Positions 11,938-25,100 of a stretch of 64,000 nt of DNA are shown piece by piece. The position numbers and the translations under genes are program-made. The stretch spans positions 62,001-126,000 of the forward strand of contig VXBP01001832.1 of the NCBI GenBank assembly GCA_013400115.1, read 5' to 3'. Numbering within the stretch: the first letter of the stretch is position 1; every line of letters starts with the position of its first letter. The stretch is from Rhinopomastus cyanomelas (lineage: Eukaryota; Chordata; Aves; Bucerotiformes; Rhinopomastidae). A model generated the notes under the pieces. That model was not told where the DNA came from. It saw only the letters and a list, made by a program, of their open reading frames with translations, and did not search any database.

Positions 11938-12926
11938 TGGGATGTGCAGATGCTCCATTGGATTAAAAATTAGTTGGCTGGCTGGGTCCAGAGAGCTGTG
12001 TTGGATGGCGTTAACTCCAATTGGCAGCCAGTCACCAGTGGTGTCACCCAGGGCTCAGTGCTGGGCCGCTCCTGTTGAACATCTTTATTGATGCTTTGGA
12101 TGAGGGGATAGAGTGCACCCCCAGCAAGTTTGCAGAGGACACTGAGTTTGGTGGGAGTGCTGGAGGGTAGGGAGGACCTGCAGAGGGATCTGCACAGGCC
12201 GGATTGCTGGGATGAGGTCAGTTGCATGAGGTTCTGTAAGGCCCGATGTCAGGTCCTGCACTTTGGCCACAACAACTGCCAGCAGTGCTACGGGCCTGGA
12301 AGCTGCCCTGCAGAGAGGGACCTGGATGTTGTGACTGACAGCGGCTGAACAGGAGCCAGCAGTGTGCTCAGGTAGCCAAGAAGGTCAATGGTATCCTGGC
12401 CCGCATCAGCAACAGTGGGACCAGCAGGACCAAGGAGGTGATCCTGCCCCTACACTCAGCCCTGGTGAGGCTGCACCGTGAATACTGGGGGCAGTTTTGG
12501 GCATGGCAGTACAGGAAGGGCATGGGAGGTGCTGAGGAGGGCAACTGGGCTAGGGGGTCTGGAGGACAGGTCTCATGGGGACAGGCTGAGGGAGCTGGGG
12601 CTGTTCAGGTTGGAGAAGAGGAGGCTGAATGGAGACTTCACTGCTTTCTACAACTACCTGAGAGGAGAATGCAGTGAGGCAGGGGTTGGCCTCTTTTCCC
12701 TAGCTGCTAGCGATAGGACCAGAGGAAATGGGGTCAGGTTGTGTCATGGAAGGTTCAGGCTGGATTTTAGGAAAAACTTCATTCCAGAAAGACTGTCTCT
12801 GAAGGGGTTCAACAAACGGGCAGCCAGGGTGTTACATGAGATGGGGTAGTGGTTGGGGGTTGTAGAGCAGATGATTGGACTTGATGATTTTGAAGGTCTT
12901 TTCCAACCTTAATAATTCTATGAGTG
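11938..12926 (+). mobile_element. CR1 LINE fragment, FAED-type subfamily
   Basis: Sense-strand CR1 covering the second half of ORF2 and the 3' end. The frames include SGVTQGSVLG-like wording near 12040, the catalytic block read as KFAEDTEFGG at about 12125-12157, and DRLRELGLFRLEKRRLNGDF at about 12570-12640. It ends TTCCAACCTTAATAATTCTA at about 12902-12921. The catalytic FADD is FAED here. The copy at 54533-55375, on the opposite strand, has the same change and closely matching wording. Confidence 0.85.
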
Positions 12927-12930
12927 ACAC

Positions 12931-15200
12931 CATTTGTGACACCATCTGAACACCTAAGCTACCATTAGCATACATGTTGAGATCCACTAAAGATTTGGAT
13001 CCAGTTGCCTTGCAGTTACTTTAGTCTTTAACACCCACAGTCATTCTTTGGTACTTAGCACCTCAGCTGCCTTTTGGTTGCTTTCATGGAGTCTCTGTAA
13101 GATTCAAGAGAGGAGATTAGGTAGAGAGCAAGCTAAAGAGCAAGACAGTGCAAATGAGGTCTTGAAGTTTATTTTTGTGACTTGTCCCCTTAGAATGAGT
13201 AGGACAGAATGTTCCTTAAGGTAAACGGATAAATTTGGAGACTATTATGTCCAAATAATCCCCAGAGCTCTCAGCCTACTTGCAGCTGTAGAAAAGGGCC
13301 CAACAACTGAACAGGAAATTGAGTTGCATTAGGGTAAGAACAGTGTCTATATAGAAGAGGTGTTATTGTTACTAGTGCAGCACTGGTGAGTTCTTTTTTC
13401 TGAGTGCTCTTTTCAGAACTGCTCACTCTGTGTAAGAAGGATATGATTAAAGGGTAAAGCACGGACAATGAAAATGGTACTGTGCCTTTCATCTTGGAGT
13501 TATAAAGGAAAACTGAAGAGCTTTGGTATTATCTTGTTTAAAAAGAGACCTTGCTGTGATTCAGTCTATGATTTTAAAATAATGAAACAGACAAGGACTA
13601 TGAAAACAAGGAGACTTAATTTGGAAAATAGGATCTTTGGAAAAGAATGAAGACAGAGAAGGGAGATGGTCATGCAAATGCTTTAAGAATATGTAATGTT
13701 AATTATCAGTGGGAGCTTGCAAGCAGAATGAAGCTACAACTGTAAGCCAGATAAGGGTGTGTAATGGTTGTATTGTGGCTGACTGGTTGTGTTGACCTGC
13801 AGCAAGGAGAGAAGCCTGCATGGTATGGTCCAACACAAGCAAAGATGGGGCAGGAAGGCGCTGTCTGGCAGGACATTTGCAGCATGAAGACAGGTGGCTG
13901 GTTGGTGGGGAGGTTGTGGAACTGGGTAGAGGATAGAAGAAAGCTTGTTTTAGAACCTTCTTTAGAAAGGCTTTTAAGCTACCTTCACTGCAAACACCTA
14001 AGGTGAAAATACTGGAGACAACTTGAGATCTTAGTTGGACAGAATAATGTTGTGGAGATGGTGGTCCCTGTACAATGGCTACAGTGCAGCAATTTTCAGA
14101 CTGCAGCCCACAAAACTTTTAAGGATCGCAGTAAGCTTCTCAAGAGACTGTGAAAGCCAGCTAAGAGAAGCGGACTATGGTGCTTAGGCCTCACTGTTGT
14201 GGCCCACAGGAAAGGTTCCGAGAAAATTTGGAAAAAAAAAAATCAGTAAAAGCTGCTGGACCGGACCTGTCGAGCTCCTTTTCAGCCAAGAGTGTGCTGA
14301 TCTATTGCCTGCTCCAGCTCTGGATCTGGGACTGTCTGGGACACCCTCTGAGCAGCTGTGGGACAGCTCCAGAGAGGCCATGCTCTGCTGCAGCACAGCC
14401 TGTACCTCTGTCTCCTTTTGTGACTTGCTCCAGTGATTAATGACAATGGCTGTTTAAAAACTTGGTGCCTCACTTACTCTAAACTTGTCTGGTTACAGGC
14501 TCCAGCCAGGATGTTTATCTCTGTGTGCAAGCTCTGGATGTGGACGCTATGGGGAATGAGTAGGTGCCCACTTGTGGGTGGGGGATAAACCTATCCATTT
14601 TCCCAGTATATTGCAGGGATTGTGTTGTCCCTGAGGGGCTTTTGCAGAGCACCCCGACCCCAGGAAGCCCCTGGTTAAGCCCAGCAAGAGACTGGCTTTC
14701 TGTAGGGGCGTCTTTGGATGACCACACAAACAGACAAGGAGCAGAGAGGGTAAAAAACTAAGGCAGTTGTGTCATGTTAAAAAATTAAATTTCTCCTTTG
14801 GTGTTTGGCTCAGAGGAATTCCTTCCCCACCTGGTGAGCTGCAGCTGGCTGGGGGACACTGTAAATCCAGAAAATGAGGTCTTGTGAGAATCACCAAATG
14901 GGGAACGTACAAGAGTTTGAAGTGCAAACTCAGCTGCTCTACAGGAAGGAGCCTTGCTACTGGCTTCTTTCTCTGGGCACTGCCTATATGAAACATCTTT
15001 CCTCGGCTTCAGAAACGTTCCTCTCGCCTGGGGCTGGCTTTAAAGCTCTCCCAGCTCAGGACCATCGTGGGGGCGAAGTGGGTGCTGAAGTGCGATGCCA
15101 AAATGAGCAGGATGCATGTACCGCAGGAGAGGCTACGTTGTCACTCGTTACCTTGTGGACGAAACGTCGTAAAGTAGAAACTAAATCGCTTTTATCTGTG
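12931..15200. other. Intergenic, no recognised feature
   Basis: Upstream flank of COL26A1. No repeat, RNA gene or coding exon was recognised. GC content rises from about 15000 towards the COL26A1 promoter. Confidence 0.5.
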
Positions 15201-15219
15201 TAACTTACTCAGCAGGCAC

Positions 15220-15733
15220 TATCCCTTGAGTGCTGAGGCTCTGTCCTCCAGCACAGGCCGTTCCCCTCGAACTGGGTCCTGGTTACCCGGAGACACGCGA
15301 GGCTCAGTGCCCCGCGTCGGGGATGTTTCGTCCCGGCGCTCCCCGAGTCCAAGCGGGACCGCGGCTCGTTCCGGCTCCCGGGGTGCCCCTTGTCCAGGGC
15401 TCTGCTGCGAGACCCGGTAAGGGTTAACGCGGCAGCCCCACGCCCCCTTTGACGGAGTCGGACCGACCTCGCCAGATTTGAAAAGGCATCCGGGGCCGAG
15501 CCCAGAGCTCGGGGCGCAGAGAGCCGCGCCGGACCCTCACGGGGGCTCGAGGGGCCGAGGGACGGTGCTTCCCCGCGGCAGCCGCAGAACCGGGCACCCC
15601 CGGGGTGCCCCGCGCCGTCTCGGGCATCCCTGTGGTTCTCCGTCCCGGGAACTCCCGCTCAGGGATCTCGCCGTGACCTGTAAGAGAAGAAAAAGGGTGT
15701 GTGAGTCGGTACTACCCCCCAGTTGTGGCAAAG
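15220..15733 (+). promoter_or_regulatory. COL26A1: COL26A1 CpG-rich promoter and 5' UTR
   Basis: A clear CpG-dense block starts near 15220 and continues through exon 1 into the first intron (to about 15970). A CCCCACGCCCCC box at 15436-15447 fits Sp/KLF factors. No TATA box is apparent close to the start codon, as expected for a CpG promoter. The transcription start site is not visible. The long open frames across this block on both strands follow from its base composition, which makes stop codons rare. Confidence 0.7.
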
Positions 15734-15885
15734 ATGCGGTTGGCTCTGCTCTTGTGGTGCTGCTCCCTGCACGAGTGCGCTCTGGGCACTGGCTTCCTCT
15801 ACCCATTTCCAGCATCGCCCCTGCAGCAGCACAACTACCCGGAGCAGAGCTCTGGCTCGTCGGGCAGCGGCTTCGCCACACGCCG
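15734..15885 (+). CDS. COL26A1: COL26A1 exon 1, signal peptide and linker
   Basis: The start ATG at 15734 has A at -3. Fifty codons plus two bases are followed by the donor GTGAGT at 15886. The N-terminus MRLALLLWCCSLHECALG is a hydrophobic secretion signal. The following TGFLYPFPASPLQQHNYPEQ and the Ser/Gly-rich FATRR closely match the N-terminus of vertebrate collagen XXVI. COL26A1 (EMID2, Emu2) is a secreted extracellular-matrix protein with an N-terminal EMI domain and short collagenous stretches, reported mainly in gonads. The last codon is split (CG|G, Arg51) and joins exon 2. The upstream in-frame GTG at 15701 is not a plausible start. Confidence 0.95.
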
Positions 15886-15970
15886 GTGAGTACGGGGAGG
15901 GTGATTAGGGGATGGAGGGCTGCTGCCTGTCCGCCCCTCCGCCCTGGAGCAGGACCGCGGCTCGAGGGAT

Positions 15971-17756
15971 GCGAGAGGAGGGAACTGCTGGACCCTCGGC
16001 TGCGGGGCTTGTGCAGCGTAACAAAGACCTTAATTACAGAGCTCTTTAAAAGCCAGCCTCTTGCTCTTCTGCACTCCCCACCCCCTCTCCCATCCCCCAC
16101 AACCGATTTCTCAGGAACTAAATGTACATCAAATCTGATTTACGTTATCTTGCTGCTCTGTAGAACCGTTTCGGCTTCTCCCCGTCCCCTCTGTTTTCTC
16201 TGGGTATTTCTCTTGAGGTGAAACAGTTGTTCAGATGAATGAGCCACACTGTGTAAAGCAAGAGAGGGGCTTAACCAGATTCCAGTTGTTCCTTAATCTA
16301 AAAAAAGAAGAATTTTTTCCCCGCTATTTTCTTAAATCGGAACTTGGGCATTTAATATTAAGAGCTCGTTCATCCTGCCTCTACCTCTTGTCCGCTTGCC
16401 CTTGCTAATACCTAGTTACACTGCTGTGGAGAAGTGTTTATGTTAGCTCCAACAGTTTGGGCTGGGAATTGGGATAAGGCTCCCCTTATCAGAGGATAAG
16501 GAGATTGACACTGGCATGCCACAAGAGCAGAAGAGTGGCTACTAGTCCAATGCCGTGCCTGGTCCGCACATCTGGTCCATATTTCATTTCTGAGTGGGGG
16601 TGGGTTTGTTTGCTGGCCTGTCAAATGTGCCTTAGTCTGTAGGAGGTGTGATGTTGAACTACAGTAACTGTCAAAGGGTTTGAAACAGCAGAAAATTGTA
16701 GGAGAATAATGGCATAAAACTACTCCAGCTGGAGCTGTTCCAAGGTACCCCCTTCCTAAAGCATGAGCTTCAATGAGAACCACATGTCATTTGTCTTACA
16801 TATCTATTAGCCTGCAGATCTTTGTTCAGAGCTACCATACTTACAGGAGTGCAGACTGCTTTGCTGCTCACAAAAGACTTCCCCCAAGTCACACTCCTCT
16901 ATGATTTTTCCCATGTCTCAATTGACTGGATAGTCTGCGGAATGTGTCGCTCTCCAAAACTATAAAATGTTGTATAAAACCATTTAAAGCTGATTTAAAC
17001 AATGATGTTGTGAATGCAGATAGATTCACTTTTTTATCCCCCATGCGTCTTTGCCAAGAGAGACCCTCCCATTCTAGTTTAAAATAGAGAGGGAAATAAA
17101 ACAATTGAAGACAGAAAAATCACACGTAGGTATTTTGAAATCAATATTCAAATGCTCAGTCAAATATCACATGTTGAAGCAATCTTTGCATGCTTTAATT
17201 TCCTCTTGAGTGGTGGGGGTTTGTTGTTAGTGAAGGTCTAAATGCTTCACATCCTGATGGGAAAATCTGTGTGGGAAAACTTTAGTCAGACACAATGTTG
17301 GATTTTTGGAGGTACCTCCTGCTGGGTGCAGCTTCAGGTTAGGATTTCAGCTTTCCTGGATTTCATATGGTACTAGGTAAGAAGTCTGACATTGATCTAT
17401 GTGGATGTAAAGCCTTCTTTTAGGGGACTGAGCAGGACTGGTGTAAATTGTTGTCTGTGTTGTTCAAAGTCCCTTTTGCCACCTAAATGGTAGCACCTGG
17501 GTTATGTGAAGCAATAGCAGCTCTGTCAAAGCAGAGCTTGCTGGCCTCTGCTTTGAAGATGCTGTGGAGGACACAAACTGATGGGTAGATGTAGTTACTG
17601 TTTGGGACACTGTATTTCCATTCTCACTTTCTTTTCTGCGACCTTACAAGTGAATGTTTTGGCCATTTACTTCTGGCAATTCTGGGTACCATCAGCCAAG
17701 TATAAGCAGGTCAGCAGCTTGAAAGCATCTGCAGGCTTAGGCCTACTGCAGCATAT
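15971..17756. other. Intron 1 proximal part, no recognised feature
   Basis: GC content falls from the promoter island to ordinary AT-rich intron by about 16100. No repeat or exon was recognised. Confidence 0.5.
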
Positions 17757-18030
17757 AGTGATCATGGAATTGTTTAGGTTGGAAAAGACCTTAAAGATCA
17801 CAGAGTCCAACTGGTAACCCAGCTGTACCAAGTCCACAGCTAAGCCCTGTCCCTAAGCTCAAGGTCTCCACTTTTAAATGCGTCCAGAGATGGAAATTCA
17901 GCTCCCTCCATGGGCAGCCTGATCCAATGCCTGATGATCCTTTCAATGAAAATGTTTTTCTTAATGTCCAACCTAAAGTTCCTGTAGTGCAACAATGCGA
18001 TGCTCTACAGCTGGCACATTTCCTTATATA
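17757..18030 (-). mobile_element. CR1 3' fragment
   Basis: The reverse-complement CR1 3' end starts near TGATCATGGAATTGTTTAGG at 17759-17778 and continues with GGTTGGAAAAGACC, then the CCATGGGCAGCCTGATCCAA segment. It is diverged and fades out around 18030. Confidence 0.8.
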
Positions 18031-21000
18031 AGACACGTCATGTTCCTCCAGTTGTCTTTTTCTGTCAATCAGCAAATAAAGACATGACTAAGCTGTTTGG
18101 GAATCGGTTATCAGATTTTTGAAATTAGCTTGCTATTGAAGTTTTATTTCTCCAAGGGAAAAAGCAAGTTGCTGGAATCTTCTGTCTACCATCTAGAAAA
18201 CCATTCAAAACTCAATGGAAAATATAGTCCTTGATATCTAGCAAGCAGGCTGTTTCGGAGGTGGACTTCTGAGGCTCTGGGGACTGCTAAATGTAGTTTT
18301 TATCTGCCAGAAATGAAGGCCCTGGGGAGTGTAAAAAGCTTGGGGGAGAGTGAAGGAAAATTTGGAGGGGAGGAGAAGGAAAGTTATTCACATCTTTCAA
18401 AATGAAATTACGGAATACTTGCTGGCTTCAGTTGACAGCTGGTTATTAGACCAAAGATGCTTGCAGTCTATCATAGCATGTGATAAACAATTCCATAATC
18501 AGTTTGAACTTGTCTAGGGGATGTGCAAGTAATAATGGCTGAAACGCAAGCGTCGGTGTGTGCTGGCACTGCATCGACGGTAGCAGCCTCGTGGTTTTGT
18601 TTGAAGCTGCCATTCAGCGTGTGCATTTCTAACTTGCTGCTGCATTAAGGCCATGAGAATAGGAAGTCAGTCTTAGCTTAAGTGTAAGAATGAAGGGACA
18701 GTCTGCCAAGCAGAAACTGTTGTCCTTCAGACTTGGACATGAGCAGCTTTGCTAACTGAGTTGGAAACCTTATTCCCATGCTGGCAGGAGCTTCATTGTC
18801 TAAGAATTCCAGCATCTGTGTTAGTTGTCTTTGGAATCGGTGTTCTCTCAGCTTCTCATCCCATTTTACTGTAGTTTTGAATTAGTCATGCATCAAGTTC
18901 TTGTGAACTCAAGTGTGTGAATTAGAAACTTCTGAGACTAGACGGAAGTACTTGAAACCAAAAAGGCTTTGATTTGAAGCCTTTTTGGATGTGAGATGTG
19001 GTGAAATAAAATGCCCAAACATGAACCAGAAAGCAATTTCTTGTTGCTAGCTTTACTGTAGCATTGCAGAAGTCAGCTTGGGTGGATGCAAAGTCCAGCT
19101 GCAATAGATAGACCTTCAAAGCACTTACACCTCAGCCTAAACATTTCTTCCTCTGCATGAACATCATAATCACAACACACATTACAAGTGACAGGACTGT
19201 TAAAGTAGCCATTTTTATCTGGGTTATGTTGGTAATTCCAAATCAGCAGTTGTTTTGGTTACACAGCAATTTCCAGGGTTTGCTTTTTTGTTGAACATAG
19301 TGAGGAAAGTAATATCAGTCAATTGCAATCTTTAAGTTCAGCTTCTGATTGATAGAGGCAGAGGTTTTGATACAAAAAGCCAGGTGGCTTCATCTATTCC
19401 TAGTTATCACATAAATGCCTTGGACCACTGTCCAGGAGAGTGAGACCTGGGTTCCAGTTGTGCCTTTACCAATGATTTATTCTGTGTCACTGTGTAAATC
19501 ACTTTGCCATAGATTCAGCAGAACAATTGAACATGCTGTGTGCGCGGCTTTGATGGGGACAGGTGTTTAAACTGACATCAGCTTCCCTATACTACAGCTT
19601 GTCTCTCTTTTCCCCCCTGAATTGTTAACACTTTCAGATGTCTAGGTGATGCTTAAAATATGTTGTCAATTATTCCTTGAGGCCAGCAGCTCCCCAGTAG
19701 GTCACTTGGCCGGCTTTTAAGGTTGAAGTGGCTGGGATGGACCATTTTATAGGTAGAACTATTCTTTTCAGAATAGCTGCATGCATTGTGCCTAGTCCTA
19801 CAGCTACACGTTTGCTAGGGTGGAATTGCATGTTCCTGGTCCCATTTGAAGGACTGTGCACGACTGCTGTGGTGTAATGACCTCCAGCCTCTTAGGTAAG
19901 GTTTCAGTACTTTTAAGTAAGTGGGTCTCTTTAAGCAAGAGTTTAATATGTTCTTCATATTAAAAGGTAATCTATAAATCAGTGTCCTGATTTATGCAGT
20001 CTGTGCTTTGCAGCACACGTACCTGCTGTTTCCCTGATGGTTGTCTGTTAGTTCTCTCTTTACCAGAGAAAGATAATTGCAACAAAATTTCAGTCCCAAA
20101 TTCTGAACCTCTTGTGGTTCTTAAGTGGGTGTGGAATATGAGATTGTACATTTTGGGAAATGTGGCTCTTTTTCCTTTTACTGACACGATCTTTTTTTCT
20201 GAGTCAATCACTCCATCACCTAGTCTCCTCATTGCCTAAGTTCCCAGGTTCTCTATGGGTTGCTGTAGCCTGTGCAAAGATGTTCAGCAAACAAACTGGT
20301 ATTTGTGTCATGCTGAGTCCTCTGCACTAATTCCCCTTTTATTATTACTTATTTTATTGCCCTGCCCAGGTGATCAAGGGGTCAGAAGGTCTTAAGCTAA
20401 TCACCAAACCCTTGAACTCCCTGGTGTTTTTTTCTTGACTCTGCAGCCATAACATTTTCGTCTGAGTTACGAGGTTCAGTGCTGTAACCTTGTAGTGCAT
20501 TAACAGGGAAGCTGATGGCAGTGGAAGGACCTAGAACACTGGAATGGCTTTGAAATACCAGAAGTGACTATAGTTACTGCAGAAATTGTATTAATTTAAG
20601 AAATCTCCTATGACCACGTCTTTCCAGCTGCTTATGTGAATCATTTCCTCTGGTGTAGGTTTCGTTTACCAGCTCTAGGAAGAAAAGGAGCAGAGAGGCA
20701 AAGCCATGGGTGGTAGTGAACTTGTGCACCCCTTGGCTAAATTAACAAATGTGTCTCTTTCAATAACTCTTATTTTGTTCATTTTCTGAAAGCTGACCTT
20801 GTTAGTGCACTAAAATGCTGGTCGAAACATGCCTGCTTTGAGACTTTGCAGCCTCTGTTTGCGCGGAGTGGTTTTGGATTGCAGAGTATTTACTCACGTC
20901 TTTGTTTTATTGGGTTGTGTCTTGATAGAGGAGGGAAAATGAAGAATGACTCTGAGATAACAGTGAAAGATTGAAAGTGCAGAGTGCTTTGGGTCTGCTG

Positions 21001-22073
21001 GATTAGAACAGTGGACAAGCCACTTGTGCTCTTTCCCGAGTTAGACCTTGAGCAAGTCTGGAAGCATTACTATTTTGTAAAGTGTAGACTCCCTACACCT
21101 CTCCTCACCCCACTGAACTGAATACTGAAAGTGCAGCCAACCTCATTTCTGCAATATGCTCAAAGATCTCAATTCACTTTCTAATTAGAGAGTTGTAGAC
21201 AGTGCTTAATTTGCTTTCATTGAAGCATAATGTTTATTTTGAGGATCTGAGCAGAAAGCCAGCCTGTGCCAACCTGGATATTACAAAGACTCCTGTAAGG
21301 ATCAGAGCTGCAAAAAGTAAGAAAAGGGTAATGCTGGGCCACTGTCCTGCCACTTTTCAATGTTTTATATAGTTGACTATTACTACAGTTCCTGCTTAGT
21401 GTGTTCATGCGCAACACAGACTGCTCTGAATTAGAGCCTTTAATTCTCCTACGGAAGGGAACACATGTGGGAATTGTCATGTTGTTCGTATTGATTTTAT
21501 TCCTCATCTCCTTTTTAGGAAGAAACAATTATGTGTTGATTTGCAATTTATTGCATGGAATAAGGTAGTTTAGATGTTTTGGATATTTTTTGACAAGTTT
21601 AGTGTTTTTCTCCTTTTGGAAATGATCAGATGTGTAAGTAAAAAGTGTTTGCGTGAAAGTGGGGCTTGTAATGTTTGAAAATAGTTGCCTCTTTTTGAGA
21701 GAACCAACAATTAGGAATATATTTCAAGTTTGAGACTTCTGTTTAACTTCCAAAGCAGGGAACTCATGGCTCTGGCAAGGAAGAAACCTCTTCTGTCTTC
21801 AAAAGTCACTTTTACCCTGATGCCCACACAGTGGGTGCTACTGACACAAAAGCTGAAGACAACTTCTTGATGTTTTGGAGTAGATCATTCTCCTATTCCA
21901 TATCTATGTGGCTGATCTGGAAGAGAGAGTCTGCCACTTAAAATCATAGTAGTTGATTCTGAAACCTCTTTGAAGCTGAGAAGATAAGGTATTTGTGAGC
22001 TTCTCACATTTTAGATTCTTAATTCTCTGATCCACAGCATGTCTGTGTTCTGTGAGAGCTGAGTAAGTCTGTT
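18031..22073. other. Intron 1 segment with one perfect inverted repeat
   Basis: Single-copy-looking intron sequence. The only structured element noticed is the 12-bp inverted repeat at 18958-18988. No coding potential recognised. Confidence 0.5.
18958..18988. repeat. Perfect inverted repeat, 12-bp arms, 7-bp loop
   Basis: The left arm CCAAAAAGGCTT (18958-18969) and right arm AAGCCTTTTTGG (18977-18988) are exact reverse complements separated by TGATTTG. Any transcript of the intron could form a short hairpin here. The stem is too short for a typical microRNA precursor. Confidence 0.85.
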
Positions 22074-22190
22074 ATCAGAGAATGGTTTGGGCTGGAAGGG
22101 CCATCAAAGATGATCGAGTTTCGACTCTTCTGCTGTGGGCAGGGACACCTCCCCCTAAACCAGGCGGAAGCCACCATCAGCCGTCTTCCT
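22074..22190 (-). mobile_element. CR1 3' end, short fragment
   Basis: AGAGAATGGTTTGGGCTGGA at 22078-22097, followed by AGGGCCATCAAAGATGATCG, is a CR1 3' terminus in reverse complement, with about 110 bp recognisable. Confidence 0.7.
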
Positions 22191-25100
22191 TTGTGCTGAG
22201 CAAACAATGGGTCAAAACTTCAAAGCTACCGTGAGATACCACTACACACAAGGGCATGTACTTGTGTTCAGCCCTGGCATCGGGGTATGTATGTAGTCAG
22301 ATGCCTCTTTAATCAGTTCTTACGTTTTCTGTCCCTAGGAACTGGGTGGAAGTGATGGTCTCTGCACTGTTTGCGCTAGGTGGGGGTGCTCAGAGCACCT
22401 CAGGAATGCCAGTGCAGTGCAATCGTGAAGCAAGCAGTATAGTATCCTCCTGGACATGGTCATGTAACCACATTGTACTGAGTCTGTAGAGTTCAAAACA
22501 AGTCTGTTTTTTTTTCTTCTGGATGTCTAGGTGTCCTCTTGACCCCCTCATCCTTTTTTTATTATGTGTGCTCTAGAGGAGAGTTGTTTTTGACTTTGCA
22601 GATGGACAAGATTCTTGAGTCCCACTTCCCATGTCTTGATAGATAAAAAGGACCAAGGATGTGTAGTGGGAAGAGAGTGTCTCATAAGGGCAGTGTAGGT
22701 GTTTTATTAAAGATACCTGTTTCATGGTTTTTTGGGTGGACCTTGCAGAAGTGAGAAAGGATGGGGGTACTGCAAATGTGAATTTCGGACCTGAGTGCTA
22801 TGGTTCCTGGTGTGAGAAACTGTAATAGGGTGCTTAGTACCCTCTGCGTGTTGGGAGCTGCCTATGGAAACACAAGGGCATAAATGCTAAATGAGCACCT
22901 CTCGTCCTGTTGAGATGACCTTTGTGAGTTGGAGCTGCTCAGGTCAGCCACTGCACAAAAATTTCCATTCTGTCCTTGCCTGGGGTCAGTCAATATCTGC
23001 TTTGACCCACAGGACTTTGCTTATTTAGCTATTTAAAAGTGTGATGCTGGGAGTTCTTGACTTGCTTTGAAGTGCTTCTCATGGCTAAAAAGGCTTGGGG
23101 CAGATGGGCTGCTGCAGCTCTTGAGATGACACAATGTCTCTGCTCTGAGTCTCCCATTGGCCTGGTGCTGTGATACTTGGGGTGTGGTAGCCCAGAACGG
23201 AAGGGCATTTGTTTTTTGCTGTGTGCTGCTTAGTCTTTATTAAACTCAGATGTTTCTAACCCCTTCCTCCAGGCTCTCATTGCTGTAAACACATCGGAGC
23301 ACAGGGAGCTTTTTCAAAGCCTTATTTGAGGCAGTAATGGGTGACAGCTCTTCTGATAGCTCCGTAGTGTGGCTGTCTGTGAAGGGAGTTGACATCAATA
23401 TAACAAGCCAACTCAAGGGAAAGTCTGATTGGTTTTTTACTAAAGAGAAAGCTTATTTTTCCATCTTTTCCTCTTGCTTCAGGTTTCTGGGTTCCGAGCC
23501 TGATTCCTTATTCTGTTTCTTCAGAACCAGTCTGGTTTCCACCCTGCTTGATGGTGGCTGCCTGAGTGCTTGACTCATCACTGTATCTGGTGCAAACTTT
23601 TTGTCTGCAATTTCAGGTGGCACTGAAAGTGACAGCAGCTAAAATAAGGCTTTTATTGCTGTGCTAGGGTGACTAAAAAAGGCTCTCCTAGAAGGAGCCA
23701 CCTAGATCTGATTGTCAGCAGCTCCAGATCTCAGATTTACCATACGGCTCTGACAGAAAGTTATTTTTCAGGTTTTTGTGAAGGGATGAAGAGAGTCTGC
23801 CATGGCAAGTGAATCTCAGATGCTTCCTATCTATAAAGAACACTTCACATGATGTGAGCTACTGTACCCCCTGCAGAGGAATTGACTCATCCTTGGGTTC
23901 TCTAAACACAAACTATTAACTTTGAGGAGTAACCATGCTGTTTATAACCTTGCACACAGTTCTCCAAGGACTTTATTATTTGCAAATCTACTTAAAAGTC
24001 TCAAACATTTGTCTGTTACTATAATTCTTTTTTGAGCTGAGGTCTTCTTGGGGTAGGGAGGTATCAGGGTTGCCTTGTGTGTGGCATCTGATTTTCTAAA
24101 ACCTGTGTCCCTGGAAGATCTCTAAAGAGCTGAGCAAGATCATCTGTGTGACCTCTTAGTGCGACATTTTTGCATCTGACTTTAGTCTTCTGTGCCTTGT
24201 TGTAAATTGAGGTAAAAATCCTGGTTCTGATCTGTCAGGAGTTAAGCCAGGAGTTAGGAAGTTCATGGCCCTTTTGATGCTGTATCTAGGACCAGATGAC
24301 AGATTTCCTCTGGAATTCCAGGTTATCTTAAGGCATTTGAAGATGAGCTGCCCTGTTGTAGGTTTCTTGAAATCTGGTCCCCAGAGTCTCTGGCTTGGTT
24401 TAACTTGCCCTTCAGGAGCTTCTGGAGCATGGAGGTAGAGAAATCTTTTCTCATTCGGTACATTTATGATCACAAGAAAACACTGATTTAATTAGTGGAC
24501 ACTGGAACTTTGAGGCAACTTTTTATGTTGCTTTTAATGAACTTAGAGGTAAAATGGCAGCAGTCATAAACACTGAGCTGTCAGCTTGTGTCTGGCACTG
24601 GCACTTAGCAGCACACGATAGGAAAAAATCTGATATGCTTCAGCTTTGGTATTTCATCACAGCAAACCCCACTAACCTAAACACTGAGCGGGGAGCTGCA
24701 TTCTTTGCTATGCCTACTTGCTGTATTTTGTTAAACATGTATTCCTGCCAGAACTTTATTGGGCAGGACAATAGTGACTAGCTGGGCAAGTGACTCGGTC
24801 TTTTCTGGGTGGCAGAGGAATTTAGCATCTGAGGGGTTCAGATTCTCATGTGCAGCTTAAAGTGATGTGGGTTTAGTTGCTTGTAATTATCAGCTTGCTG
24901 ATTCATAAGACTTTGCTTTCTAACCTCTTTCGTAAGAAAAGACCATTTCCTTAAGTGCTTGGTGTATATTCTATTGAGCAGCACAAAGTCTGGGAACAAA
25001 GACATTGCCAATCTCTCTCTCTCTTCACCCCCCAAATAAAATGGAAATAGTAATACTTCATGTAAGTGCAGGCTCTGGGGAGTACCTCCTGAGGGTGTGG

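Noticed and set aside
15478..16221. 247-codon plus-strand frame and its 187-codon antisense frame at the COL26A1 promoter
   Set aside because: GC-rich composition explains the lack of stops. The true coding frame here is the one starting at 15734, with a proper donor and family match.
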